The notes beneath the pieces are model-generated. The model saw only the letters and a program-made list of their open reading frames with translations. It searched no databases and was not told the DNA's origin. Positions 26,287-36,700 of a DNA stretch of 64,000 bases are shown one piece after another (position 1 is the first letter of the stretch; each line of letters starts with the position of its first letter). Position numbers and translations under genes: made by a program. Source of the DNA: Rhizobiaceae bacterium (GTDB lineage Bacteria; Pseudomonadota; Alphaproteobacteria; Rhizobiales; Rhizobiaceae); the NCBI GenBank assembly GCA_014238155.1, contig JABABQ010000047.1:1-64000 (forward strand), read 5' to 3'.

Positions 26287-28203
26287 TTATTGAGTTTTGG
26301 CCTTGGGCTTTTTGCGCTTTTTGCCGGGCTTGGGGCCTTCGGTAGCAGCCTTCGGCTTGTTTGATGCAGTGGCTGCCTTGGGCTTAAAACCTCGCTTTTT
26401 GTTGTTATCAGGTTTTGAGTTGCCGCCGCCGCCGCCGCCACCGCTGCCGTCGCCGCCGCCGCCGTTGGTTTCAGGATAAGCCTTGCGTTTTCCGCGGTGC
26501 GGTTTGGGCGATCTTTTCTCACCAGATTTTCTGGGCTTGCCAAATTTGGCGCTGTTATCAAAATCTGGTTTTGAATCCAACACTTTCACCCGGACATTTT
26601 TCTCCAGCGTCAGATTGGGGCCGATCGATTCAAGAAACCGGTCAGCCTGATTTGCATCCAGCTCCACATGGGTCTGGTTCTGTTCAATCTTGATATAACC
26701 AATATCTGGTTTGGAGAGGCTGCCGGCATTACAGATCAACGGGATTAGCCAGCGCGGTTCGGCATTTTGCTTCCGCCCCACCGAAATCGTCACCCAAAGG
26801 CTTTGATCAAACTCTCTTGATGACTTTCCGGCCTTGTGCTTGCCCGATGCTTTGGAATCATTGAATTCACGCCGGGTTGGTGCACTCACAGATACTGCCT
26901 GAATGTCCTCTGGTGCGGACTTGCCAGCCTTGTTCAGGCGCAGAAATGCCGCTGCAATCTGCTCTGGCGAAAACTTGGCCAGCATGCGCGCAGTAGATTC
27001 AAGCTCTTCGGACTGTACTTCAACTGTTAGAAATGGATCTGCCAACATCCGTTCTTCATCACGCTCGATAACCGCATCAGCAGATGGCGGATTGGCCCAG
27101 GTTGCGTTGATTTTGGCGGCCCTCAACAAACGCTCGGCACGGTTGCGACCCTTTTGATCTACCATCATGGCACTGACCCCCTTGCGTCCGGCACGACCGG
27201 TTCTGCCACTTCGATGCAACAAGGTGTCGGGATCCGACGGCAGGTCGGCATGTACCACAAGTTCCAGTTTTGGCAGATCGATGCCGCGGGCAGCAACGTC
27301 TGTTGCAATGCAAACACGTGCACGGCCATCTCTCATGGCTTGCAGGGCATGGGTACGCTCATTCTGACTCAGCTCGCCAGACAGCGCCACCACCGAAAAT
27401 CCGCGGTTGTTAAAGCGGGCGACCATATGATTGACAGCAGCGCGGGTGTTGCAGAATACCAGCGCATTTTCGGCTTCATAATAGCGCAATACATTGACAA
27501 TGGCGTTTTCGCGCTCCCGCGGGGCCACAACCAGGGCTCGATATTCAATATCGCCATGTTGTTGTTTTTCTTCCTGCGTTGAAATGCGTACCGCATCGTG
27601 CTGGTAGCGCTTGGCCAGTTTGGCAATTGGCGCTGGAACTGTGGCAGAAAACAGCAACGTGCGCCGCTCTTTGGGCGTTGCTTCAAGGATGAATTCGAGA
27701 TCCTCACGGAAACCGAGGTCGAGCATTTCATCGGCTTCATCCAGAATGGCCGCTTTGAGATATCCCGTATCCAGCGCGTTGCGCATGATGTGATCACGCA
27801 ATCTGCCTGGGGTGCCGACAACAATGTGGGATCCGCGTTGCAGTGCCCGACGTTCGGTTCTGATGTCCATGCCACCAACACACGACGCGATCACAGCACC
27901 TGTATCGGCATAAAGCCAATCCAACTCACGTTTCACCTGAAGCGCCAGCTCGCGGGTTGGCGCAACGATTAATGCAAGAGGTGCAGAAGCTTTAGGCAGA
28001 TGATCTGCGTCCCCCAGCAGCGTTGGGGCAATCGCCATGCCAAAGGCCACGGTTTTGCCTGACCCTGTTTGTGCTGAGACCAACAGATCGGCATCACGGA
28101 TTTCTGGTTCCAGAACAGCCAATTGAACCGGAGTCATGGCTGTATAGCCACGGTCGGTCAGCGCCTTTGCCAAAGGTGGCATGACGCCGCTAAAATTATT
28201 CAT
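26287..28203 (-). CDS. deaD: DEAD-box ATP-dependent RNA helicase
   Basis: The 638-residue protein has the full helicase core: Q motif, AQTGSGKT, PTRELA, DEADEM, SAT, and in the second domain RVCIATDVAARGIDLP with HRSGRTGRAGRKG. A DbpA-type RNA-binding domain (about residues 465-535, LWVTISVGR onward) follows, and then a long basic tail rich in Lys, Arg, Pro and Gly with a GGGGDGSGGGGGGG run. It unwinds structured RNA in ribosome assembly or cold adaptation. The glycine run is encoded by GGC-type triplets like those at the ends of ispG and the flavin reductase gene. Confidence 0.94.
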   Translation of the reverse strand: MNNFSGVMPPLAKALTDRGYTAMTPVQLAVLEPEIRDADLLVSAQTGSGKTVAFGMAIAPTLLGDADHLPKASAPLALIVAPTRELALQVKRELDWLYADTGAVIASCVGGMDIRTERRALQRGSHIVVGTPGRLRDHIMRNALDTGYLKAAILDEADEMLDLGFREDLEFILEATPKERRTLLFSATVPAPIAKLAKRYQHDAVRISTQEEKQQHGDIEYRALVVAPRERENAIVNVLRYYEAENALVFCNTRAAVNHMVARFNNRGFSVVALSGELSQNERTHALQAMRDGRARVCIATDVAARGIDLPKLELVVHADLPSDPDTLLHRSGRTGRAGRKGVSAMMVDQKGRNRAERLLRAAKINATWANPPSADAVIERDEERMLADPFLTVEVQSEELESTARMLAKFSPEQIAAAFLRLNKAGKSAPEDIQAVSVSAPTRREFNDSKASGKHKAGKSSREFDQSLWVTISVGRKQNAEPRWLIPLICNAGSLSKPDIGYIKIEQNQTHVELDANQADRFLESIGPNLTLEKNVRVKVLDSKPDFDNSAKFGKPRKSGEKRSPKPHRGKRKAYPETNGGGGDGSGGGGGGGNSKPDNNKKRGFKPKAATASNKPKAATEGPKPGKKRKKPKAKTQ

Positions 28204-28347
28204 GTCTTGTCTTTCGGTTCTGCGTGGCTTGATCAGCCGGCATGGCGGGGGTGCAGAGCACCAGATGTCGCCGTGCGTTCAATTTAGGTAGCACTTAAGC
28301 TTCCGGACGCAAATTGTACAGGCCAGTGAAAGACAAGACATGAAACC

Positions 28348-28426
28348 AGGATCAGGACCCATTAATCTGATGTATTCTGCGGTGGTGAATTTTGTTGCTG
28401 GAAAGGAGCCGAGACGCAGGAAACCT
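28348..28426. repeat. Truncated copy of the MITE-like element
   Basis: These 79 bp match 52382-52460 with five differences and no gaps (about 94% identity). The match begins at the terminal-repeat sequence AGGATCAGGACCCATTAAT and ends abruptly at AAACCT. The other end of the element is absent, so this is a deletion remnant in the spacer between the helicase and the DM13 gene. Confidence 0.8.
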
Positions 28427-28502
28427 TATAAGGATTTGCGCCCAAACAAGCGTCCTGTGCCGGTATCACAGCCCGTTTAGTCTTCCTGCGCCGCGCAGGG
28501 AT

Positions 28503-28901
28503 TTATTTTATCGATGCGACGCCCAGGCCGACGTTGAACTTTTCGCACCAGATATATACTTCGTTATAAGTTGACCAATCCAGAGTATCTGGGATCATGT
28601 AGACCTGATGACCGTTGATTTTGGTCATGTTTCCGAGGTTTGTGGCCCTGTCATACTTGCCATTTTTGCCCAGAGCAACGCTTGGATCGGGCGCTCCGTC
28701 AAGGCTGAAATCCGGACCAAGAATGAGTACAGACCCACCATTTTCTGTCTTCAGAATCGAAACACCGCCTGTTGTTACGTGTTTGTTCAGGCCTCGGAAC
28801 GTTCCTTTAAATGCGCCAGTGTCGGCGGCTGCAGTTTCGACGCCAACCAGGCTGCCAAAGGTCAGCATCAGTCCGATGGCAATTGCTTTCAATGTGTTCA
28901 T
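28503..28901 (-). CDS. DM13 domain-containing exported protein
   Basis: The 132-residue protein has a signal peptide (about 27 residues, ending AAA-DTG) and one DM13 domain: FKGTFRGLNKHVTTGGVSIL at its start and YNEVYIWCEKFNVGLGVASI with the single conserved cysteine at its end. DM13 domains are related to DOMON/cytochrome domains and have been proposed to act in redox chemistry at the cell surface or periplasm. It lies downstream of a cytochrome P460 gene on the same strand with about 175 bp between, so the two may act together. Confidence 0.85.
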   Translation of the reverse strand: MNTLKAIAIGLMLTFGSLVGVETAAADTGAFKGTFRGLNKHVTTGGVSILKTENGGSVLILGPDFSLDGAPDPSVALGKNGKYDRATNLGNMTKINGHQVYMIPDTLDWSTYNEVYIWCEKFNVGLGVASIK

Positions 28902-29075
28902 GTCAACTTCCGTTCATTTGGGTTGTGTGCTGGCAAGTCTTATCCAGCGACATCATCGTCACCGGATCTCGGCACTGGTTTTGCGTTTGAAGGGGTGGAC
29001 TGATCGCTGGAGATGAAATTGGATTGGATGGGGAATCCAACCCAAATCATTCCGTTGATCAGTCCTGTCGCCGCT

Positions 29076-29672
29076 CTATTTGGTGTTGAGAATTGTGTAG
29101 AATTCTGAAAACACCATGTCCTTTGTGGCGTTGCTTATATGGCAGGCGGCACAAGCTCCAACGGGCGCAGCGGACGCGGTTTTTGCATAGGGCGGCGCGT
29201 GATGGCCGAAATTGAAATAGCCCCAGTTTTCGCTTTCGGAAAACCGGCTTGAATCCTTGACGGCGATATCAATGCCATTAAACGCTGCGGGAAAATATCC
29301 ACGACCGGAAACTTCGGTTCTTGAACCATCTTCTTCTTCTGCTTCACTGGTCAGCTGCAATTCCTTCAGCAATATTGTGCCTTCTGGAAATTCGCCGGTT
29401 TGCTTGTAAATTTTGTAGGCTTCAGGGTGCATATAAACGTTGTGATATTCTGGAAATCCTGCTTCTCCGTCATTGAGAGCGTTGGGTGTTAATGGCGACC
29501 CCAGATATATCCACTCACGATAACCCGTTGGCAGCTCCAGCTGACCTTCAGCCGTCCATTTTGGTTTCCAGTCATCGCTCATCTGCGCGGTGGCCACACC
29601 ATTGATCTGGCTCCAAACGAACACAGACATGGCCAGACCTATTGTGAGTGCAAAAATTGATTTGTTTTTCAT
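29076..29672 (-). CDS. Cytochrome P460 family protein
   Basis: The 198-residue periplasmic c-type haem protein has a signal peptide ending near TAQ-MSD and a C-terminal CAACH haem site (GACAACHISNATKDMVFSEFY), preceded by WGYFNFGHH. Upstream REWIYLGSPL and PEGTILLKE fit the P460 fold. Known P460 proteins oxidise hydroxylamine or bind NO; whether the haem-lysine cross-link exists cannot be told from sequence alone. The ATG at 29672 has AGGAG 8 bases before it; the track starts at a TTG two codons earlier. It is divergent from an AraC regulator that may control it and the DM13 gene. Confidence 0.88.
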   Translation of the reverse strand: MKNKSIFALTIGLAMSVFVWSQINGVATAQMSDDWKPKWTAEGQLELPTGYREWIYLGSPLTPNALNDGEAGFPEYHNVYMHPEAYKIYKQTGEFPEGTILLKELQLTSEAEEEDGSRTEVSGRGYFPAAFNGIDIAVKDSSRFSESENWGYFNFGHHAPPYAKTASAAPVGACAACHISNATKDMVFSEFYTILNTK

Positions 29673-29856
29673 GCCCAAAACTCCTGTTGCTTGCTATTCT
29701 TGATCGCGCTTCTGGCGGCACTTGTTTGTGCCTCTTAGAGGAATTTAGGATTTGAGGCGGATAGGAATAGCCCAGATAGTATTTGTTTTTTTGCAGATCG
29801 TCCCGAATGAAAGTATCATCATTGGCAAAAGCAACCAGGATCAATAGTCGAGACTG

Positions 29857-30780
29857 ATGACAGAATTGATTTCAAATCTGCTTGATATGATACGGGTCAG
29901 GGGGACGGCGTATTACAGCAAGAGCCTGCGCGTCCCCTGGAGCATGAATGTTGAGCAACATGATGATCTCTGCCGGTTTCATCTGGTGTTGGCTGGGTCG
30001 GCATGGATTGGTCTGTCAGGCCTGAATTCAACGGAATTGCTGGAAGAAGGTGACTTTGTCATCGTTCCCCGTGGGCAGGGGCACTATCTTGGCGATATTC
30101 CCGACAGGAAGGACGGTCCGTCGCATTCCATTCCGGGGGAATTATTCCAACCGGAATTTCAACAATTCAAGAATGCTTCGCGTCAAACACTATTGCTGTG
30201 TGGTTATTTTCAGTTCGCTCAGGGCATGCCATCCATACTGACGTCGCAGCTACCAGATCTCCTGATAACCCACAAGAATGTCGCCAGTCGGTCGGCACAG
30301 ATTGGGCAGATTGCGGATTTGCTGAGGGATGAACTTGGCCGAAACGATCAACCACATACCGTCATTCTCAACCGATTGACGGAGGTATTGTTTTATCATG
30401 CGATCCGCCAGTGGCTGGATGGTGCAGTGTTACCGGGTGGTGCTCTGCAGGCACTGGCCGACATCAAACTTCAGCGGGTATTTGAGGAAATTCATCAGAA
30501 CCCGGCGCAACCCTGGACGGTTGACTCCTTAGCCAAAGTCGCCGGGCAGTCGAGGACGGTGTTTGCCGCCCATTTCAAGCAAGCGACTGGAATTTCACCG
30601 ATCAGTTATCTTGGTCATTGGCGCACCGAACTGGCGTGTAAACTGCTTGTGGAATCGGAATACGGAATTGACCAGATTGCACTTGAAAGCGGCTACCGGG
30701 ATACTACCGCCTTCAGCAGGGCTTTCAAAAAGACCACAGGATCGTCACCTGGAAACTATCGTCGCTCCAGAAAAAATTGA
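29857..30780 (+). CDS. AraC-family regulator with cupin sensor domain
   Basis: The 307-residue protein has an N-terminal cupin_6-type domain (RFHLVLAGSAWIGLSG, EEGDFVIVPRGQGHYL) and a C-terminal AraC double helix-turn-helix (VDSLAKVAGQSRTVFAAHFKQATGISPISYL and IDQIALESGYRDTTAFSRAFKKTTGSSPGNYR). It is divergent from the P460/DM13 genes; the shared spacer has a GGCAC-N6-GTGCC dyad at 29717-29732 that could be an operator. The effector is unknown. Confidence 0.9.
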   Translation: MTELISNLLDMIRVRGTAYYSKSLRVPWSMNVEQHDDLCRFHLVLAGSAWIGLSGLNSTELLEEGDFVIVPRGQGHYLGDIPDRKDGPSHSIPGELFQPEFQQFKNASRQTLLLCGYFQFAQGMPSILTSQLPDLLITHKNVASRSAQIGQIADLLRDELGRNDQPHTVILNRLTEVLFYHAIRQWLDGAVLPGGALQALADIKLQRVFEEIHQNPAQPWTVDSLAKVAGQSRTVFAAHFKQATGISPISYLGHWRTELACKLLVESEYGIDQIALESGYRDTTAFSRAFKKTTGSSPGNYRRSRKN

Positions 30781-30796
30781 CCGTTTGAAAGCCATT

Positions 30797-30814
30797 TAAA
30801 CGTGAACGGCTCTA
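30797..30814. repeat. 18-bp dispersed repeat, copy 2
   Basis: Identical to 5335-5352 (TAAACGTGAACGGCTCTA). Its last bases form the stop codon of the GGDEF-EAL gene on the minus strand. Confidence 0.6.
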
Positions 30815-33700
30815 TGCAGCACTTAGATTGTTCCGCCCGACCAGATTTGAGCTATATGCGGGTTTATTGTCGGCCACGTATTCCGTTGCACCCTTGCCGT
30901 CGACATAGACCTTGATCCAGTCGGTCATCACTTCAGCGGGCAGAGGTTTTGAGATCAGATATCCCTGAATTTCATCACAGCCGGTTTCCCGAAGGAACCG
31001 CAATTGTTCGCGCGTTTCGACGCCTTCCACGACAACCTTCAACCCAAGGCACTGGGCCATTACTGTGGTTGCGCTGACCAAAGTTGCGTTGGCGTGGTTG
31101 GAGTTGACGCCGGTGACAAACGACCGGTCCAGCTTAATAACATCTGGATGCAGCCGCTGCAGATAGGTCAATGAGGCCTGTCCGGTTCCAAAGTCGTCGA
31201 GCGCGATTACCACGCCGAAATGCTGCAGACGTTTAAGTTGAGGAGCGGCAATTCCAACATCGTCCATTCTAGCAGTTTCCGTCACTTCGATCTGTACACG
31301 TGATGGAGAAAAACGGATTCGGTTGATCGCCTCCATTACGTTTTCCATATATTGCAGATTGGTCAGCTGATTGGCCGAAATGTTGATGGATATTTTCGGT
31401 ATCGGAATATCAGAATCACACCAGATCTGCATCTGGGCCAGAGCGTTTGTCAGCACCCACATATCGATTTCCGCAATCAGGGACGATTGCTCCGCAACCT
31501 CGATGATCTGGTCAATGCGGACCCCGCTAAGGCCTTCATTTTTGCAACGCAACAGAGTTTCGACCGCACTCAAAGCACCGGACTGGCAATCCACAATGGG
31601 TTGGAAAGTCAACTGGAACTCGTCATATTGAAGGGCTTCGCGGATACCGCTTTCAATGTCCAGGCGGGAGCGGGATTCTTCAATCATTGATGGATGATAA
31701 TATTTGAAACCTTCAATCTGATTCTCGCCCATTGCCCGTGTAACGGCCACCGCTGCGTGATGAGTGAGAATATCATTGTCGGTGCCATGTTCAGGATACA
31801 TGGCGATGCCGGCCTTGCAGGAAACATAGAGTTTTTTTGAGGCCACTGAAAATGGTGCACGCAATGTCGACAGAATTCTGGCGACCATGAATTCAACTTC
31901 GCTTTCGCCTTCGATATGGTCGAAGAAGGTCAGCATCTCTCCCCGGCCTTTCAGCACCACCACGACATTGCTTGACGGCATTGCCGTGGACATTTTTTGC
32001 TGAACTTCCTGGATGAGTTTTTCAAATTCATCGCCACCGAGAGCCTCCTGCAAATAGCGCCATCCGATGACAGCAAACTGGACAATTGCGACCGGTTTCT
32101 TGGCACGATCAGCAATATTTCTTGAATGACTAAGCCTGGCCTCAAAGTGAGTGAACTGGCTGTTGTCTGGTCCGGTGTCACTGATTGAGCTTGTCGGAGT
32201 TGAATTTACTGATGCTGGGTTTGGTGTGGTCATCGAAGTCGTCGTCGTGACGGTCAAACAGGCTTTACTTGCCCGATGCATCAATTCGCGGGCGGTCAGA
32301 CTTTGCTGATCGGTGACCGCCCAGCCAACTGCCAGCCCGACCGGCGAGCCGCTATCAGAAAACGATCTGATTCCTTCCACCAATGAGCTTTTCAGAACGA
32401 GGCTGAATTCTTCAACAGCACCGGCACTCCAACCGGAAAGTGCAACGCAAAATTCATCGCTGCCATAGCGGGCCAGATATGCCCCGTCGGAAATCAATGT
32501 TCGAAGGTGATCAGCCACCGAAATCAGCAAGTTGTCGCCAACTGCCGGTTCGGTTGCCTCGTTCAGCTTCGACAAATTTTCAATTTTGATTGTCAGTACG
32601 CTGACGCCCTGCGTGGTCGCGATTACACGGGAAGCATTTATGTCGGCGGCCAGGCGGTCAGTAAATGTCTTTCGTTTCAGACATCCAGTCAGACTGTCAT
32701 GCTGGGCGAAGAAAGCCAGTTCCTTGTTTTGAACGGCGAGTTGCTCTTCATGCTGTTTCAAACGCTGGAGCGTTTTTGACAACTCTTCATTGCTGCGTCG
32801 AAGCTTGGTTAAATCGCGCAATGTGACAATTGCACCAATAAGCTTGCCGTCATCATTGGTGATCGTTGCGGCGTTGACATCGAAATTGTAGATTTCACCG
32901 CGGGCGGTTCGCAAGCTAAGAGCATCCTCACGCATGTCACAATTTTCACTCATTGCTATGTGCCAGGGATAACCGCCAGCCGCCGCCGAACCATCGACCA
33001 TGCGCCAGGAAAGATTGTTGATCTTTGTCCCAACAGCCGGACCACCGTCACCGTAGAACTCGGCAAATGCATTATTGGCCAGCAAAATGCGTTCTTTTTC
33101 ATCCAGAATAAGGACGCCCTCGGCCAGCGTATCGAAGGCTCTTTGCACCCGTTCTGGAATAACGCTCCCCGGATCGAGTTGCTTTAAAGTGCGCCTTAAG
33201 AGCAGGAAATAGCCGAAGAATCCTGATCCCGCCATATAGAGTAGAAACAGCAGCAAGGAAGAGGGAATTCCCGCATATCTTTTGGTGTTGGACGTTGGGC
33301 CAAATGAAATTTCAATGGCAATGTGCTCACCATTCGAGCTCTCCATCGGAACGGTCACATGCATTGGTGTTGATTTGCCATCGTCGGAAACCACCCAGCT
33401 ATCAGCATGGTTGCCCGCTGACCGCTGGATTGTTCCATCACTGCCCCGAATTGCTGCCGAAAACACATCCCCATTGCGCTCCACAATGGATGTTAGTGTT
33501 GTGTCCAGCAGATCATCATCATTGCGACCAGCGGCGGTTGCCAACTGCACTGCCAGCGATTCAGCGACCTTGGCCCGTGAGTCCAATTCGGTCTGGTAGC
33601 CGTCGGGAATCAATCCAAGAACATAAGCCGTCAGCGTCAGGGCCAAAGTCAGGCAGATTAATCCGAAACTGAGCCACATGGCTGGTTTGAAGCGCCTCAC
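30812..33700 (-). CDS. Membrane PAS-GGDEF-GGDEF-EAL c-di-GMP protein
   Basis: The 962-residue protein has a membrane helix at 8-30, a periplasmic sensor stretch to about 140, a second helix near 145-168, a PAS domain (about 190-305), a coiled coil (SNEELSKTLQRLKQHEEQLAVQNKEL), a GGDEF-like domain with GSDEF (RYGSDEFCVAL), a second, motif-less GGDEF-like domain (about 530-690) and a C-terminal EAL domain. The EAL motif reads ETL, but the other phosphodiesterase signatures are present: NISANQ, EVTE, DDFGTG, KLDRSF, EGVE and GYLISKPLP. I expect c-di-GMP hydrolysis, with the cyclase halves possibly regulatory. The GTG start overlaps the stop of the DUF4347 surface-protein gene (GTGA), linking the two in translation. 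Confidence 0.92.
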   Translation of the reverse strand: MRRFKPAMWLSFGLICLTLALTLTAYVLGLIPDGYQTELDSRAKVAESLAVQLATAAGRNDDDLLDTTLTSIVERNGDVFSAAIRGSDGTIQRSAGNHADSWVVSDDGKSTPMHVTVPMESSNGEHIAIEISFGPTSNTKRYAGIPSSLLLFLLYMAGSGFFGYFLLLRRTLKQLDPGSVIPERVQRAFDTLAEGVLILDEKERILLANNAFAEFYGDGGPAVGTKINNLSWRMVDGSAAAGGYPWHIAMSENCDMREDALSLRTARGEIYNFDVNAATITNDDGKLIGAIVTLRDLTKLRRSNEELSKTLQRLKQHEEQLAVQNKELAFFAQHDSLTGCLKRKTFTDRLAADINASRVIATTQGVSVLTIKIENLSKLNEATEPAVGDNLLISVADHLRTLISDGAYLARYGSDEFCVALSGWSAGAVEEFSLVLKSSLVEGIRSFSDSGSPVGLAVGWAVTDQQSLTARELMHRASKACLTVTTTTSMTTPNPASVNSTPTSSISDTGPDNSQFTHFEARLSHSRNIADRAKKPVAIVQFAVIGWRYLQEALGGDEFEKLIQEVQQKMSTAMPSSNVVVVLKGRGEMLTFFDHIEGESEVEFMVARILSTLRAPFSVASKKLYVSCKAGIAMYPEHGTDNDILTHHAAVAVTRAMGENQIEGFKYYHPSMIEESRSRLDIESGIREALQYDEFQLTFQPIVDCQSGALSAVETLLRCKNEGLSGVRIDQIIEVAEQSSLIAEIDMWVLTNALAQMQIWCDSDIPIPKISINISANQLTNLQYMENVMEAINRIRFSPSRVQIEVTETARMDDVGIAAPQLKRLQHFGVVIALDDFGTGQASLTYLQRLHPDVIKLDRSFVTGVNSNHANATLVSATTVMAQCLGLKVVVEGVETREQLRFLRETGCDEIQGYLISKPLPAEVMTDWIKVYVDGKGATEYVADNKPAYSSNLVGRNNLSAA

Positions 33701-36700
33701 AACAGAGATTCCTGTCTCACCCGGGAACGTGCGTCGCTGACAAATTTCGCCATCATGTCCACATCTGACGGTTCTTCATCCTCTTCCTCCAACCGCCCCG
33801 AGACGACCGAAATCGGGTCGAACCGGGTCCAGGCCGGAACCGCGGACATCAATGCGGTTGCCAAAAGCCCGCTTCGAAGCACGAAAGAAACGCCGCCGAC
33901 AGAAAGCAGCGAGCCAAATGTAAATGTTACCTTTGCAACCGACGCTCCCAGGAGGTCTTCTTCCTGGCGCATTTCTTCACCAACCCGATCCAAGTCCTTC
34001 ATCAGGGCAGGGCGGTCAATCTTTGTGAATGTTATAGGCGTGGTACTTGCTGGTGATTCCTCAATCGGGTTGTAATTGGTCTGTGGAATTTCCAGGGTTG
34101 GCGCCGACAGGGCTTGTGAGGGCAGGATAACATCCTGCAGGACATCGACTTTGGGCTGAACTCTGTGTGCCGTGTCCGCAGTTGTGTCCGACGCCTGAAT
34201 GAAGTTCACATTTGACTTCTTATTTTTTTCAAAAACATGCGTCCTGTCGTCAGCCACAAACGTGTTCGACCCAAAATCAATGACAATCTCTTCTTCCTCC
34301 AAGTCGTCTTGGGCTTCGTCAGTGATTTGTTCAAAGCTGTTATTTACCGGATCAGCCGACACCGGAACCAGATCATCCGTCTGGTGGTTGGTGAGGCTCA
34401 TGGTTGCAGGTATGCCCGGCCCCTCTTCATCATGTATTGTAAATGAGAAGGACGTTTTTTCCCCGTTGCCTTCCGCCGGCACATAAGTCAGATCGACAAG
34501 CTGGCCCGGTGTCAATGTATCGCCGTTTTCAACCATCAGGGCTCCGCCATTATAGCTCAGAATCCCGTTTAGTCCCTCGACATTGATGAACGTAACTTTT
34601 TGAAGCTCGTCGCCTTCTGGGTCGTAAAACCTGAATGCATCTGTGCCCAGATAGAGCGGCCCATCGTCAGTCGCGGTCAGCGAAATATCGATCCCAACAG
34701 GCCTGTCGTTTACCGGCGATAAGTGGAGAGACACCGTTGCCAAAGCAGTTGCACCGTCGGCGTCCGTGGCGCGGTAGGTAAATGCGTCATTTCCGTTGAC
34801 ATTCGATTGTGGCTGATAGGTGAACGATCCATCGGGGTTCAATACCACTGCACCAATGGTACTGTCGGTTTCCAAAACATAGGAAATTGGGTCCCCGTCA
34901 GGATCGGAATCGTTGAACGCAACATTTCCACTGATCAGCAAGTCTTCGATGCCGAAAAACACATCTGCGTTGGCATCGGGGCCAGGATTGTTGACCGTCC
35001 AGTTAAACAAGGCTGTTGCCATGCCGCCCTCGGGATCAGTCGCCAAAATTTGAACAGCGAAAGGGCCGTCGCCCGAGGCTCGGTTGCTGATGGTCCCACT
35101 GATGATGCCGGTGAGCGGGTCGATCACCAAGCCGGTCGGCAGGCCCATGGCGGAATAGCTCAGGACATCTCCATCAGGGTCGTTAAAATCAGGTGATATA
35201 TCAATGAGTTCCGTGTCGGAATCATCATTGACCCGATCGATCAATACCCCCGCCGTCGGCTGATCGTTGACTGGGTTGATGGCAATCACCATTGCTGCGG
35301 AATTTGCCCCGGGGTCGTCGTCGTTGACCGTATAGTCGAAACTCGCTGCGGCATTGCTGTTGGCTGCCGGGGTGAAGGTCAGGTCAGCCATCTGAACGGC
35401 AGTTATGGACATGCCGTTGGTGACGGTGATCGTTCCGCCTGTATGCATCAGGGTGCCGCCGGCCAGTGACAGGTTGGAGACGGTTATTGATTGCAGACCA
35501 TCTCCCTCGTCATCGTCGAAGCCGAATTCTGCAATACTGAATACATGCGGCATTTCTTCATCGATTGTGACCGTGCCACCTGTTGCCTGCGGAGCATCGT
35601 TGATATCCTGGATCGAGACGGATATCGATTGTGTGTCTGCACCTCCCCATGGATCGGTCGCCTGCACTGTTACCGTGTAGATGTTGTTGGCATCCGCATC
35701 TGTTGGATTTTCAAAATCGGGGGGCGTCAAAAATTCCAGCGCGCCAGTGGACGGATCAATTTGAAACTTATCTGCGTCCAATCCACCGACAATCGAATAA
35801 CTCATTGTGTCGGCGGGAACATCAGCATCGGTGGCGATGACGTCGGTTACCGCGGTGGATTCTTCGTCTCTGAAAAGCAGAGCCGCACCCGATCCTCCAT
35901 CTGATGTTATAATCGGATCAATGTTTTGATTGTTGCCGACCAATCGGAACAACAAGTCGTGCCACGAATGTGAGCTTCCATCGTCGCGAAGACGATCACC
36001 ACGGTTGTAATTCACGTCGTGTTCAACTGCTATTTCGACATCAGTTGCGATATCGCTTGTGGTCACCCGCAGTGTATATTGTGTTCCGCTGTGGAGAGTA
36101 ACTGCACTGTCGAGGTTCACGCTGTGCCAGGCATAGTCGGTTTCCAGTTCACTTCCCGACAGAGTGCCTGTCGCCAATACCGGACCGAAGAAACCATCCC
36201 GAATTTCCACGGTGACGTCCTGAAGCGGCGCACCATCGGCTATTCTCAACACCAGGTCGACCTGATTGACATGGTAGTCCGGCCCCGAAGATGAGTGTTT
36301 AAAGGTTTGCCCAATATTTTTGTCAGAGCCAATGGCTTCGTCGTGATCAATTTCTGAAAACGGAACTTCGTGGGATTCCAGAACTTCTCCCGACAAAACC
36401 CCTTGCCAAGATGTATCTACAGCGACGGCATTGCTTTCGATGGTGCCGACATGATGTTCAAGCGTCCAGTCTCCTCCTTGAGACTGGTGGCCGGTTGTAT
36501 CCGTGCTGGCTGCAACATCTGCACCGGTCAGATGGGTGAGGATTTCTGCCGCATATTGACCCTCTGGTCCATCGGCAAAATCACATCCATAGATCAGAAT
36601 ATCGCCCTGTTCCTTCAGTGAAGCGCCGATCATCGCCAGGTTGGCAGTATGCTGGTTGAGCATGGACTGCCAGGTCAGCGACGCGTTGCCAAGATTCAAA

